Assembly: GCF_050033475.1 (NCBI RefSeq)
Contig: NZ_CP188319.1
Span: forward strand, 62,001-126,000
Source of the DNA: Cetobacterium sp050033475
GTDB taxonomy: Bacteria > Fusobacteriota > Fusobacteriia > Fusobacteriales > Fusobacteriaceae
DNA: 64,000 nt
Direction of reading: 5' to 3'
Shown: one piece after another, positions 25,301 through 33,857 of the stretch
Layout of the letters: each line of letters begins with the position of its first letter
How positions within the stretch are numbered: the stretch's first letter is position 1
Position numbers and translations under genes: made by a program
Notes under the pieces: generated by a model
The model's input: only the letters and a program-made list of their open reading frames with translations
Databases searched by the model: none
What the model was told of the DNA's origin: nothing

Positions 25301-25492
25301 CTACTTTCTATAAAAATTCTCTCCTCTAGCTTTAAAAGTTTTATTTAATTTTTCTTCCAAAGAAATTTTATATTCATTTTCTTTTTTATTAATTACTTCT
25401 AATTGATTATATAAATTATATTCATAATAACTTACATAGCACAGTACAGATAAAATTATTATTCCTCTTATAATTTTAAAAAAACCTAGCAT
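25301..25492 (-). CDS. Small membrane protein with charged tail, unknown
   Basis: A 63-aa protein with one membrane span at about residues 7-25 (KIIRGIIILSVLCYVSYY) and a Lys/Glu-rich helical tail (QLEVINKKENEYKISLEEKL). The layout is like that of bitopic FtsL/FtsB/DivIC-type proteins, but no motif proves it. It overlaps the end of folC by 7 nt and precedes hprK by 7 nt, so it is part of the operon and likely real. Confidence 0.65.
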   Translation of the reverse strand: MLGFFKIIRGIIILSVLCYVSYYEYNLYNQLEVINKKENEYKISLEEKLNKTFKARGENFYRK

Positions 25493-26718
25493 CCTAAAAT
25501 TTCCTCTTTGAATTTACTTAATAAATAAAACGACCCACAAAATATAATTATTTTTTTATCCATTTCCTTTGCTAACTCATAGGCTTCATTAATATTTTCT
25601 TCAACAACTCCTAGAGGAAAATATTTTTTCAACTCTTCTCCAGATAATCCTCTGCTATTTTCCTTTAAAGATGTCAATATAATAGAATCTGTCATCTCTT
25701 CCAATATTGGAGCCATTTCTTCTATTTTTTTATCCTTTAATATAGATACCACTGCCACAACTTCATCCTTATTATAATTCATTTGGATAGTCTCTACTAA
25801 TCTTCTCATACTATCAATATTATGAGCTCCATCTAAAATTATATTTCTTTCATCTAGATTTATCTGTTCAAATCTACAAGGCCATTTTACTTTTTTTAAT
25901 CCTTTTTTTATTGTTTCATCAGAAATTCCTAGTTTTTTCAAAGCTTCATAGGCACATAAAAAATTACTATATTGATGAGTTCCAAATAGTGGATTTTTAT
26001 ATTTATTTTTTCCAATTGTTATCTCAGTTGTAAAATCATTGAAATTTAAAAAAACTTCACTATTTTTATATTTTTCTAAAACATTTATATAATCTTTTCC
26101 TTTTGTTTCTATTGCTTTTAAAAATTCTTCATCATCACTACCCACTATTACATAGGATTTATCTTTTATTATTCCAGCTTTTTCTAATGCAATTGTGTAA
26201 ATATCATTTCCTAAAAATTCCGTATGATCTAAAGAAACATTTGTAACTATGCTTATATCTCCATCAGCTATATTAGTTGCATCAAATTTTCCACCAAGTC
26301 CTACTTCTAAAACAGCATAATCTATTTTTTCATCAGAAAAATATTTAAACATCATAGCTGTAGTAATTTCAAAAAAAGTAGCCTTAATATTATTCTCTTC
26401 CATAATTTTTTTAACAAGATTATAATAATAGGCTATCTTTTCATCACTTATTTCTCTTCCATCTACTTGAATTCTTTCGTTAAATTTTAAAATGTGTGGG
26501 GAAGTATATTTCCCCACTTTTTTACCATCTTCCATAAGAACTTTTTCTATTATTGTAGATGTAGAACCTTTTCCATTTGTTCCACCAATATGAATTACTT
26601 TATAATCATTTTGAGGATTTCCCATTTTTTCACATAGACTTTCGATATTAGTAAGTCCAAGTTTGATACTTGTTATAGAATGAGAATACAATTCTTTTAA
26701 TAACTTTTCTATTCCCAT
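25486..26718 (-). CDS. folC: Folylpolyglutamate/dihydrofolate synthase
   Basis: A 410-aa Mur-ligase-family enzyme: VIHIGGTNGKGSTSTIIEKV (ATP P-loop), KVGKYTSPHILKFNERIQVD, AVLEVGLGGKFDATN, NVSLDHTEFLG, GAHNIDSMRRL and a C-terminal Rossmann-like domain. It adds glutamate to dihydropteroate and to folates, joining folB and folK in the same cluster. GGAGGAG site before ATG. Confidence 0.94.
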   Translation of the reverse strand: MGIEKLLKELYSHSITSIKLGLTNIESLCEKMGNPQNDYKVIHIGGTNGKGSTSTIIEKVLMEDGKKVGKYTSPHILKFNERIQVDGREISDEKIAYYYNLVKKIMEENNIKATFFEITTAMMFKYFSDEKIDYAVLEVGLGGKFDATNIADGDISIVTNVSLDHTEFLGNDIYTIALEKAGIIKDKSYVIVGSDDEEFLKAIETKGKDYINVLEKYKNSEVFLNFNDFTTEITIGKNKYKNPLFGTHQYSNFLCAYEALKKLGISDETIKKGLKKVKWPCRFEQINLDERNIILDGAHNIDSMRRLVETIQMNYNKDEVVAVVSILKDKKIEEMAPILEEMTDSIILTSLKENSRGLSGEELKKYFPLGVVEENINEAYELAKEMDKKIIIFCGSFYLLSKFKEEILGC

Positions 26719-26745
26719 AATCTCTCCTCCTCTTTTTTATAAAAT

Positions 26746-27441
26746 TTAAATTCTTTCTAAAATTCCCTCTATTAATTTTTTCGAATTTGCTGCTGCTAAT
26801 TTAACAAATTCTGAAAATACAACATCTGCCTCGTGGTTTGCCTTATCAGATATAGATCTAATTACTAAGAATGGTTTATTAAATACATGACACACATGGG
26901 CTACAGCTGCTCCCTCCATCTCAACACATTCTCCATTAAAGTACTCTCTTAACCAGTTAATTTTATCTACATTTGCTACAAATATATCTCCACTTAAAAC
27001 TCTACCAGTCCAAATTTTATCTTCTCCAAATATTTCTTTTCCAGCTAATTGAGCTATATTTATTAATTCCTCATCAGCTTTAAATGTAGATGTATCCATT
27101 CTTGGAATTAATCCCATTGGGTCTCCAAATGCAGTAGTATCAAAATCATGTTCAATTGCATCTGTAGATATTACAATGTCCCCTATATTAACATCTGGAT
27201 TTAATCCTCCAGCTACTCCTGTAAATAATACCTTATCCACATTAAAATAATTGCACATTAAAGTTGCACATATAGCTCCATTTACTTTTCCAATTCCACA
27301 TTCTACTAAAACAATGTTTTTTCCCTTTAAGTTTCCAACAAAGAACGTTAGATTTCCTAACTTTTCTTCTTTTTCTATAACCATTATTTCCTTTAACTCA
27401 ATTACCTCTTCGTGCATTGCTCCTATAATTCCTATTTTCAT
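26746..27441 (-). CDS. mtnN: 5'-methylthioadenosine/S-adenosylhomocysteine nucleosidase
   Basis: A 231-aa enzyme of the PNP/UDP family: MKIGIIGAMHEEVIELKEIM, VECGIGKVNGAICATLM, FTGVAGGLNPDVNIGDIVIS, ECVEMEGAAVAHVCHVF, and FLVIRSISDKAN with catalytic Asp. It splits MTA and SAH to adenine plus a thioribose product, serving SAM recycling and AI-2 precursor formation. Start at 27441 is set by AGGAGGT; an upstream in-frame ATG at 27465 would place that site in the coding region. First gene of the cluster running to sepF. Confidence 0.95.
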   Translation of the reverse strand: MKIGIIGAMHEEVIELKEIMVIEKEEKLGNLTFFVGNLKGKNIVLVECGIGKVNGAICATLMCNYFNVDKVLFTGVAGGLNPDVNIGDIVISTDAIEHDFDTTAFGDPMGLIPRMDTSTFKADEELINIAQLAGKEIFGEDKIWTGRVLSGDIFVANVDKINWLREYFNGECVEMEGAAVAHVCHVFNKPFLVIRSISDKANHEADVVFSEFVKLAAANSKKLIEGILERI

Positions 27442-27556
27442 ATTATTACCTCCTATATTATTCACAAAAAATTATATCATAATTCTTATGAGTTTATCAA
27501 TTAGAGCCTATATTTTTCCGGTATTTATTTTCCTATTTTTTTAACTGTATATATGT

Positions 27557-27562
27557 TATAAT
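27557..27562 (+). promoter_or_regulatory. -10 box (TATAAT) of the acyltransferase gene
   Basis: Consensus TATAAT about 30 nt before the start codon; the -35 region is AT-rich and not convincing. Confidence 0.45.
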
Positions 27563-27591
27563 TATTTTTGTATCTTAATTATTAATAGGTG

Positions 27592-28482
27592 ATGAAAGTG
27601 AGCTTAAAAAATATAAAATATAGGTTGGAATATGTTGTATTCCGTATATTAAAAGGATTTATTCAGATTTTTCCAGAAAAATTCAGATTCTCCTTCGCAA
27701 ATTTTTTAGGAAAATTATCTTATACTTTTATAAAAAAAAGAAGGTTAATTGCTTTAGCCAATTTAAAACTTGCTTTTCCTGAAAAATCAGAAGAAGAAAG
27801 AATCAAAATTGCTAAAAAATCTTTTCAAGTGATGTCCCGTGCTTTTTTATCAACTTTATGGTTTGAAAAATATTTAGCTAATCCTAAGAATATAAAATTT
27901 GTTGGTGATGAGCATATTGATGAAATGACTATAAAAAATAAAGGTGCCATTGCCGCCATGATACATATGGGAAATATGGAAGCTCCTGTAAAATTAGCTG
28001 AAAAATATCCCTTAGTTACCGTGGCAAAAAAACAAAGAAATCCTTATATCGATGATTTCATAACTAATTCAAGAAAAAAATTAAATATAACTCTTTTGAA
28101 AAAAAGTAAAACTACTACTAGAGATTTATTAAAACATATTGATAAAAAAGAGATTATTGGTCTTTTTAGTGACCACAGAGATAAAGGTGCCACTGTTGAT
28201 TTCTTCGGAGAAGATACTGTTGCTCCAACAGGAGCTGTATCATTGGCCTTAAAATATAATATTCCTTTATTCTTATGTTTTAATGTTTTAGCTGACGACA
28301 ATACATCTACCACATATATTTCAGATGAAATTGATTTAGTTAAAACTGGTTCTTTTAAAAATGATGTTCAAGAGAATACACAGAGATTAATTTATAAAAT
28401 GGAATCTATCATATCAAGATATCCTGAACAATGGATGTGGTTCCATGATAGATGGAAGCTTTATAAAAAACTTTATAAATAA
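27592..28482 (+). CDS. Lipid A biosynthesis acyltransferase (LpxL/HtrB family)
   Basis: A 296-aa acyltransferase of the LpxL/LpxM family. The H-x4-E catalytic motif is HMGNME in GAIAAMIHMGNMEAPVKLAE; further blocks are VAKKQRNPYIDDFI, LKHIDKKEIIGLFSDHRDKG, VDFFGEDTVAPTGAVSLAL and the end PEQWMWFHDRWK. It transfers a secondary acyl chain from acyl-ACP to lipid A precursor at the inner membrane, confirming an LPS-bearing cell. The start is not certain: ATG 27592, GTG 27589 and GTG 27598 are all near AGGTGA. Confidence 0.88.
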   Translation: MKVSLKNIKYRLEYVVFRILKGFIQIFPEKFRFSFANFLGKLSYTFIKKRRLIALANLKLAFPEKSEEERIKIAKKSFQVMSRAFLSTLWFEKYLANPKNIKFVGDEHIDEMTIKNKGAIAAMIHMGNMEAPVKLAEKYPLVTVAKKQRNPYIDDFITNSRKKLNITLLKKSKTTTRDLLKHIDKKEIIGLFSDHRDKGATVDFFGEDTVAPTGAVSLALKYNIPLFLCFNVLADDNTSTTYISDEIDLVKTGSFKNDVQENTQRLIYKMESIISRYPEQWMWFHDRWKLYKKLYK

Positions 28483-28516
28483 AAAAAGCACTCCTTGTTA
28501 GGGAGTGTTTTTTTTT
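28483..28516. terminator. Bidirectional terminator
   Basis: Stem CACTCC / GGAGTG (28489-28494 and 28502-28507) flanked by an A-run and a 9-nt T-run, between the acyltransferase (+) and the YkuD-type gene (-). Confidence 0.88.
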
Positions 28517-29702
28517 AGAATACTATAAATAATACATTTTCTGCCGGTCTTTGCTCGTTACTTTTTGGATTAACTTTTCCATCTGTTACCCAATTAAATA
28601 AAAAGTGAGCATGTGGTTCTATGTTTCTTATACATTTTCTAGTTCCTGGAACTGTTCCTAAAGTTCCATTCTTTTGAGCCATAAAGAACTCTCTATTTAT
28701 ATCTTCTTCAAAGTTTATAGGTGTACCATGAATATATCCTCCACCTGAGAATCTTATTGCATATTTTGCATATCCTTGATCTTTTCCTGTTTCACTTCTG
28801 AAGCCCATTTCATATTTAGCCATAGGAACTAAGAAAAATCCTCTTGGAGTTTCAAATCCTATTTGACTTTCTATTCCTGTTTTATTATAAACATATGCTA
28901 TTAAAGTCCATTTTCCATCAATTTTTTCAAATGTTCCTTGATTTTGATTTTTCGCATCTATTACTATTACTTTTCTAAAGTTTGGATCAAATTTTGGATA
29001 TCTAGTTAGGATCTTTTTATCGACTTTTAAAGGAGATTCCTTTATTGAAGCTACCTTTACTAAAGTTGAATTTCCCTCTTCACCCTCTATTGCAACAATT
29101 GATCTATCTGGAATAAATATTTTTTCATTTCCATAAAAACTCAATCCATTTTGATCAAGAGTTGTTCCATACTTATCTCTTTCTCTTTTTAAATTTGTGT
29201 TATTAGGGTTAGGAACATATGTATTTGTTGCTACAATTTCCTTTCCTTGTGCCATTTCTTTCTGAACAAAATTTTCTATCTCATTTATTTTGTCCATCAT
29301 CATCCCAAATCTAAACTCTCTAAATTCAACTAATCTTTGAGACACAAATCCCACATTTCCATCTGGAGTTCTTACTTTATACCAATAAGTTCCAGCTTTA
29401 CTTAAAACTTTTTCTAATACTTGGCATTTGGTATTAAAAGGATATCTTTTTATTGTCTTTGAACTAGTTGTTGCATCTTCTCTAACTGGTGCATCCACAC
29501 TTTTTATGTAGACATAGTCTAAATACTTAGGCTGTCCTGTTACATTTTTTATATCCACCGGTATATCTGATGGAATAGTATGATTATAAACTGTTACAAC
29601 ATCTTTTACATAAGACTTTTGTACTGCTAAAGCTTCTGTTCCATTAAGTAATACCCCCCCTAGAAAGGTTGCTAATACAAACACTTTTTTTATATCTCTC
29701 AT
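28515..29702 (-). CDS. Exported SH3b + L,D-transpeptidase (YkuD)-like protein
   Basis: A 395-aa exported protein (signal MRDIKKVFVLATFLGGVLLN). Residues about 60-125 look like a bacterial SH3 domain (VREDATTSSKTIKRYP, WYKVRTPDGNVGFVSQRLV). The C-terminal half is YkuD-like: KVIVIDAKNQNQGTFEK, TPRGFFLVP, RFSGGGYIHGTPIN with His325, then TVPGTRKCIRN with Cys357. L,D-transpeptidases cross-link or anchor to peptidoglycan through this Cys. The usual S/T-HGC motif is changed to TRKC and the His-Cys distance is long (32), so activity is uncertain. Predicted periplasmic; monocistronic. Confidence 0.75.
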   Translation of the reverse strand: MRDIKKVFVLATFLGGVLLNGTEALAVQKSYVKDVVTVYNHTIPSDIPVDIKNVTGQPKYLDYVYIKSVDAPVREDATTSSKTIKRYPFNTKCQVLEKVLSKAGTYWYKVRTPDGNVGFVSQRLVEFREFRFGMMMDKINEIENFVQKEMAQGKEIVATNTYVPNPNNTNLKRERDKYGTTLDQNGLSFYGNEKIFIPDRSIVAIEGEEGNSTLVKVASIKESPLKVDKKILTRYPKFDPNFRKVIVIDAKNQNQGTFEKIDGKWTLIAYVYNKTGIESQIGFETPRGFFLVPMAKYEMGFRSETGKDQGYAKYAIRFSGGGYIHGTPINFEEDINREFFMAQKNGTLGTVPGTRKCIRNIEPHAHFLFNWVTDGKVNPKSNEQRPAENVLFIVF

Positions 29703-29778
29703 CTTATCACCTATTTTCTAAATAATCCTTTTGATTTTAACACTATTTAACAACTAATTCAAGAACTAATACATATAA

Positions 29779-29804
29779 AAAGAGTTAGCCTATGCTAACT
29801 CTTT
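29779..29804 (-). terminator. Intrinsic terminator after the META lipoprotein gene
   Basis: Perfect 11-bp stem AAAGAGTTAGC / GCTAACTCTTT with a CTAT loop, followed on the minus strand by further T residues. Confidence 0.85.
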
Positions 29805-29817
29805 ATTATAAACTAAT

Positions 29818-30231
29818 TTATTTTCCTTCTTTTAATATAAATTTCATCACTTTATTATTGTCTCCAATTAATTGAAGCTGATTATTTATAACAACTATGA
29901 TTTTTTCTCCCTCTAAATTTTGTAAAAATTCTCTTTCTCTATTCATTTCTTCAGGAGATCCTCCCATTCTAGTACTAGCTAGGGATCCTATTATTATTTT
30001 ATTTCCCTTTTCTTCAAATGAACCAAAATATCTATTTACTCCTGAAAATCCATATATTCTATCTCCATCTAAGGTTATAGTCATATTTTCTAAACTATTA
30101 TTTTTTTCTAAATAAAATGTTTTTCCATATATTTCCTGTAAATTAATTAAATCTTTTTTATTATTTTTCAAAGCAGAACACCCCATAAAGAAAACTACCA
30201 GTAAGAATAAATATATACTTTTTTTTATCAT
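29818..30231 (-). CDS. META-domain (HslJ-like) lipoprotein
   Basis: A 137-aa lipoprotein with signal MIKKSIYLFLLVVFFMGC (lipobox FMGC). The META domain is clear: GKTFYLEKN, MTITLDGDRIYGFSGVNRYF, GSFEEKGNKIIIGSLASTRM, EEMNREREFLQNLEG. In E. coli HslJ this fold is linked to heat shock and novobiocin resistance; in others to secretion and virulence. No reaction is known. GGGGAGGG ribosome site; own terminator. Confidence 0.85.
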   Translation of the reverse strand: MIKKSIYLFLLVVFFMGCSALKNNKKDLINLQEIYGKTFYLEKNNSLENMTITLDGDRIYGFSGVNRYFGSFEEKGNKIIIGSLASTRMGGSPEEMNREREFLQNLEGEKIIVVINNQLQLIGDNNKVMKFILKEGK

Positions 30232-30329
30232 AAAAAAATCCCTCCCCTATAGTTTTAATTAATTATCCTATACATATAATCAATTGTCAACTCCATAGAG
30301 AAAGGGACCTTTTATTTAACTGTATTTAA

Positions 30330-31808
30330 TTATAAACCTTTTATATCATTTGCTATAAATTGTGCTTTAGCTCCAAATATAGCTTGAACTCCATTTTTAC
30401 CTACTTTTAATACTCCGCTAGCTCCTAATCTTTTAAGCTCTCCGTCATTAACCTTAGCTGTATCCTTAACTTCTACTCTTAATCTTGTAATACATGCATC
30501 TACTGAAACAATATTTTCTTTTCCACCTAATGCATTTAAAACTAATACTGCTAATTCATTTCCATCTAATTTAGTTTCTGTTTGTGCTTCTTCAGCCATT
30601 TCTTCTCTACCTGGAGTCATTAGATTAAATTTTCTAATGAAGAATCTAAATCCAAAGTAATAAATAACTGCAAATCCAATTCCTACAACTATTACCATTG
30701 GCCAATTTGTTTCGAATCCTTCAGTACCTGGAATAACTCCAAACATGATATAGTCAATTACTCCTCCTGAGAAAGTCATACCAATTCTAACATGAAGCAT
30801 ATTCATAATCATGAAAGATAATGCTGCAAATACACAGTGTATTCCATATAATACCGGTGCTACGAATAGGAATGAGAATTCAATTGGTTCTGTAATTCCT
30901 GTTAAGAATGATGTTAAAGCTGCAGAGAATAAAATACCTCCAACTACTTTTTTATTTTCTGGTTTTGCTTCATTATACATAGCTAATGCTGCTGCTGGTA
31001 ATCCAAACATCATGAATGGGAACTTACCTGCCATAAATTTAGCAGCTCCTGAATATGTTGGTGATGAGAAGTTTTTCACTCCATCTTTTAACATTGCAAA
31101 CCAAATTGCTTGGTCTCCATTTACTACCTGTCCCGCTTTGTTTGTATATTCTCCAAATTGGAACCAGAATGGAGCATAGAATATATGATGTAATCCAAAA
31201 GGAATTAATGCTCTTTCAATTAATCCAAATATAAATGTTGAAATATTTGTATTTGTATTGTTTGCTAAGTAAGATAATTTAGCTAAGGCGATTTGTACTG
31301 GTTGCCAAATATAAGGCATTGCCAAACCTATTAAGAAAGCAACTATTGCAGTCATAATTGGAACTAATCTTTTTCCTGCAAAGAAACCTAAAAATGCTGG
31401 TAATTCTGTTTTATAGAATTTTTTATAACAAACTGCTGCTATTATACCGGCAATTAATCCTCCAAATACTCCAGTTTGAAGTGTTGGTACACCCATAACT
31501 GTTGCAAAGGCTTGATTTCCTGCTGCTACTCCTGCTGCTGCTCCTGTTAAAACTCCCATAGTTACGTTCATTATTAAAATTGCTACTATGGCTGCTAAAG
31601 CCGCTATACCATCTCCACCAACTAATCCTATCGCTGCTCCAACTGCAAATAATAATGGTAAGTTTCCAAATATTATTCCTCCAGCTTGTTCCATTAGTGG
31701 TATCCCTAATTTATTTCCCGCTGCTAAGAATATTCCTGCTGCTGGTAATATAGCTACTGGCGTCATTAAAGCTTTACCAATTTTTTGAACTTCTGCAAAG
31801 ATCTTCAT
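30330..31808 (-). CDS. ptsG: PTS glucose-type EIICB
   Basis: A 492-aa phosphotransferase permease. The EIIC domain spans about 1-400 with ten or so helices: KIGKALMTPVAILPAAGIFL, FGGLIAGIIAAVCYKKFYKT, PAFLGFFAGKRLVPI, LIPFGLHHIFYAPFWFQFG, FLTGITEPIEFSFLFVAP. The C-terminal EIIB domain has VDACITRLRVEV with the phosphorylated Cys and ends VQAIFGAKAQF. It matches E. coli PtsG better than NagE, so glucose is the likely sugar, though related sugars are possible. No EIIA domain. A strong divergent promoter lies at 31861-31889. Confidence 0.9.
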   Translation of the reverse strand: MKIFAEVQKIGKALMTPVAILPAAGIFLAAGNKLGIPLMEQAGGIIFGNLPLLFAVGAAIGLVGGDGIAALAAIVAILIMNVTMGVLTGAAAGVAAGNQAFATVMGVPTLQTGVFGGLIAGIIAAVCYKKFYKTELPAFLGFFAGKRLVPIMTAIVAFLIGLAMPYIWQPVQIALAKLSYLANNTNTNISTFIFGLIERALIPFGLHHIFYAPFWFQFGEYTNKAGQVVNGDQAIWFAMLKDGVKNFSSPTYSGAAKFMAGKFPFMMFGLPAAALAMYNEAKPENKKVVGGILFSAALTSFLTGITEPIEFSFLFVAPVLYGIHCVFAALSFMIMNMLHVRIGMTFSGGVIDYIMFGVIPGTEGFETNWPMVIVVGIGFAVIYYFGFRFFIRKFNLMTPGREEMAEEAQTETKLDGNELAVLVLNALGGKENIVSVDACITRLRVEVKDTAKVNDGELKRLGASGVLKVGKNGVQAIFGAKAQFIANDIKGL

Positions 31809-31860
31809 ATCTCCTCCTAAATTTGTAAAAAAGTATTTTTTTTTTATCTTTTACACAAAA

Positions 31861-31889
31861 ATAATACATTTTCATTTAAAAAAAGTCAA
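31861..31889 (-). promoter_or_regulatory. Predicted sigma-70 promoter of ptsG
   Basis: Minus strand TTGACT (31884-31889), a 17-nt spacer, TATTAT (31861-31866). It lies about 50 nt upstream of the ptsG start and faces away from the promoter at 31931-31959. Confidence 0.72.
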
Positions 31890-31930
31890 GTTTTTTATCA
31901 TCATAAATGAGCCTTTTTTTTACGTAGTAT

Positions 31931-31959
31931 TTGACTAATAAATAATTACATAGTATTAT
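31931..31959 (+). promoter_or_regulatory. Predicted sigma-70 promoter of the transposase-like gene
   Basis: Plus strand TTGACT (31931-31936), a 17-nt spacer, TATTAT (31954-31959): the same hexamers and spacing as the ptsG promoter, in the opposite direction. TAC-R-TAGTATT repeats begin at 31921 and 31947, around the -35 and -10. Confidence 0.7.
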
Positions 31960-31991
31960 TTATACGCACATTTTCTATAAGGAGGTCACTT

Positions 31992-33077
31992 ATGCCTAAT
32001 AAAAAAGAGCTCGCCAAAAAAAGATTTGAAATTATTCGACCTTTTTTTGAAAAAGAAAAAAAATTAAAGGACATTGAAAATGAATCACAAGTTTCCTATG
32101 CAACTCTTAAACGTTGGGTAAAATCCTATAAGGAAAGTGGACTTGATGGATTAACAAAAAAAGTTAGGGTAGATAAATCTCAACCTAAAAAATTAGATGA
32201 TAGTTCTCTCTCTTTAATAAAAAAAATTTATCTAGAAAATAGTAGTTTATCAGTATCAAAACTATATAATAAATTTTTATCATCTATTCCTTCCATTGCT
32301 CCAAATATTAGCTATCCAACTTTTCATAGAATTATAAATAATTTAGATTCTTTCATTAAGGATAGTTCTCAATACCATATTAAAAAAATCATGGACAGTG
32401 GATCCATTTTTGGTATTTATCAAAGACCTATACTTTGTCCTAATAATAATTTGCAAAATTCAATCATATATATAACTATTTTTTTCAATGTAAGTGATTT
32501 ATCATTAATTAACTATTCTATTGAATCCACAAAATTTTCATTAAAAAATCTATTTCCATTTATTTGGGAATCAATAGTAATTTCTCAAACATATCCTAAA
32601 AAAATATATTTATATGAAGATATTAAAGAAGTTTCAAAAAAATTTCTTCGAGATTGTTTTATAAAAACATCCATTGAATTCATATGGGAAGAGTTCCCCA
32701 TTTCTTCTTTAAAGGAATTTTGCAATCATTTAGAGACAAAACTTTTAAAAGATTTTTCCAATAATAAAAATATTCCATTGATTGATATAAAAGAATATAT
32801 CAATAGATATTTTTTTCATGAAAATTCTAAAATAAATATACAACCCTGTTTCCTAGAAAATTTTTCTAATTTAAGAAATTTAGATTTTTTCCTTCTTTCT
32901 ACAAAAAGAAAAGTTTATCCCTACGGAATTCGATTCAAAAATAAAATTTACACCAATGAAGACTTAAAATCATTAATTGATGAAATAGTAGAAATAAAAT
33001 ATACACCTAATTTCAACAATATTATTTATATTTTTTATAAAAATTCCTTCTTTTGCCAAGGAATTTTAGAAATTTAA
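31992..33077 (+). CDS. Domesticated Mu-type transposase-like HTH protein
   Basis: A 361-aa protein. Residues 8-60 form a transposase-type winged HTH (RFEIIRPFFEKEKKLKDIE, VSYATLKRWVKSYKESGLDG, LTKKVRV), followed by a second DNA-binding region to about 118 (LSVSKLYNKF, YPTFHRII). The middle (about 130-260) occupies the place of an RNase H-like DDE domain, but the acidic triad is not in its usual setting: MDSG in place of IDHT, LYEDIKEVSKKF in place of DNG-x2-F, SLKEF in place of KVER. Residues about 305-355 look like the Mu C-terminal beta-barrel (KRKVYPYGIRFKNKIYTNED). Probably a regulator, not a transposase. AAGGAGG site; next gene 14 nt later. Confidence 0.68.
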   Translation: MPNKKELAKKRFEIIRPFFEKEKKLKDIENESQVSYATLKRWVKSYKESGLDGLTKKVRVDKSQPKKLDDSSLSLIKKIYLENSSLSVSKLYNKFLSSIPSIAPNISYPTFHRIINNLDSFIKDSSQYHIKKIMDSGSIFGIYQRPILCPNNNLQNSIIYITIFFNVSDLSLINYSIESTKFSLKNLFPFIWESIVISQTYPKKIYLYEDIKEVSKKFLRDCFIKTSIEFIWEEFPISSLKEFCNHLETKLLKDFSNNKNIPLIDIKEYINRYFFHENSKINIQPCFLENFSNLRNLDFFLLSTKRKVYPYGIRFKNKIYTNEDLKSLIDEIVEIKYTPNFNNIIYIFYKNSFFCQGILEI

Positions 33078-33091
33078 CAAGGGGGAGAGAA

Positions 33092-33832
33092 ATGTTTTTA
33101 AATATTTTAAAAGGAATTTTAATTGGAATTGCCAACGTTTTACCTGGAGTATCCGGAGGAACTTTAGCTGTCATGCTTGGAATCTATGACAAATTGACAG
33201 AAGCTGTTGGAAACTTTTTAATTGTTCCTATAAAAGAAAAAATAACTTATTCTAAATTTTTAATTCAAATTGCCATAGGAGCTGCAATTGGTATTTTATT
33301 ATTTGCAAGAATTATTGAATTTTCTTATTTAAATTATCCTAAAATTACTACAATTATTTTTGTAATTCTTATGTTACCTAGTATTCCATTTATTATTAAG
33401 GGAGAAAATATAAAAAATAGAGCCAATATTCTATCTCTTATAGCTGGTATTCTATTTACAATTGGATTTTTAGCTCTTACTTATTTTATAGGAGAAGAAA
33501 CCATTGAAGCTTCTAAAAATATAATATTTTCATTCTCCTATGGAATAAAACTATTTTTCTGTGGTTTAATCGCAGCTGGTGCAATGATTATTCCCGGTAT
33601 ATCCGGTTCTTTACTTTTACTTATTTTAGGTGAATATTACAATATTTTATCCTTTATCAGCTCCTTTAATATTCTTCCATTAATTTTCTTCGGAGCAGGA
33701 ACTGGAATTGGTTTAATTTTCTTTTCAAAAATCATAAATATATTATTAAATAAATATAGATCATTTACATTATTTTTTATAGTAGGAATTATTTTAGTAT
33801 CACTTGTAGATATGGTTTCTAGAGCATTTTAA
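33092..33832 (+). CDS. DUF368-family membrane protein
   Basis: A 246-aa multi-pass membrane protein with the DUF368 signatures GIANVLPGVSGGTLAVMLGI, YDKLTEAVGNF, and a second inverted-repeat-like copy GLIAAGAMIIPGISGSLLLL ending ILGEYYNIL. Related DUF368 proteins have been implicated in flipping of undecaprenyl phosphate (the PopT family); the match here is by motif only. Start at 33092 follows AAGGGGGAGAG; an upstream in-frame ATG at 33053 lies inside the preceding gene. Likely co-transcribed with it. Confidence 0.87.
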   Translation: MFLNILKGILIGIANVLPGVSGGTLAVMLGIYDKLTEAVGNFLIVPIKEKITYSKFLIQIAIGAAIGILLFARIIEFSYLNYPKITTIIFVILMLPSIPFIIKGENIKNRANILSLIAGILFTIGFLALTYFIGEETIEASKNIIFSFSYGIKLFFCGLIAAGAMIIPGISGSLLLLILGEYYNILSFISSFNILPLIFFGAGTGIGLIFFSKIINILLNKYRSFTLFFIVGIILVSLVDMVSRAF

Positions 33833-33854
33833 AAAGGAGGATTTTATCCTCCTT
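33831..33854 (-). terminator. Terminator after the FMN-dehydrogenase gene
   Basis: 9-bp stem AAGGAGGAT / ATCCTCCTT with a TTT loop. On the minus strand it ends in TTTTT; on the plus strand the tail is CTCTTATC, so it is strongest for the minus-strand gene ending at 33858. Confidence 0.75.
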
Positions 33855-33857
33855 CTC

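Noticed and set aside
31992..33077. Intact insertion sequence or transposon
   Set aside because: No inverted terminal repeats, target duplication or partner genes found around the transposase-like gene, and its triad is broken.
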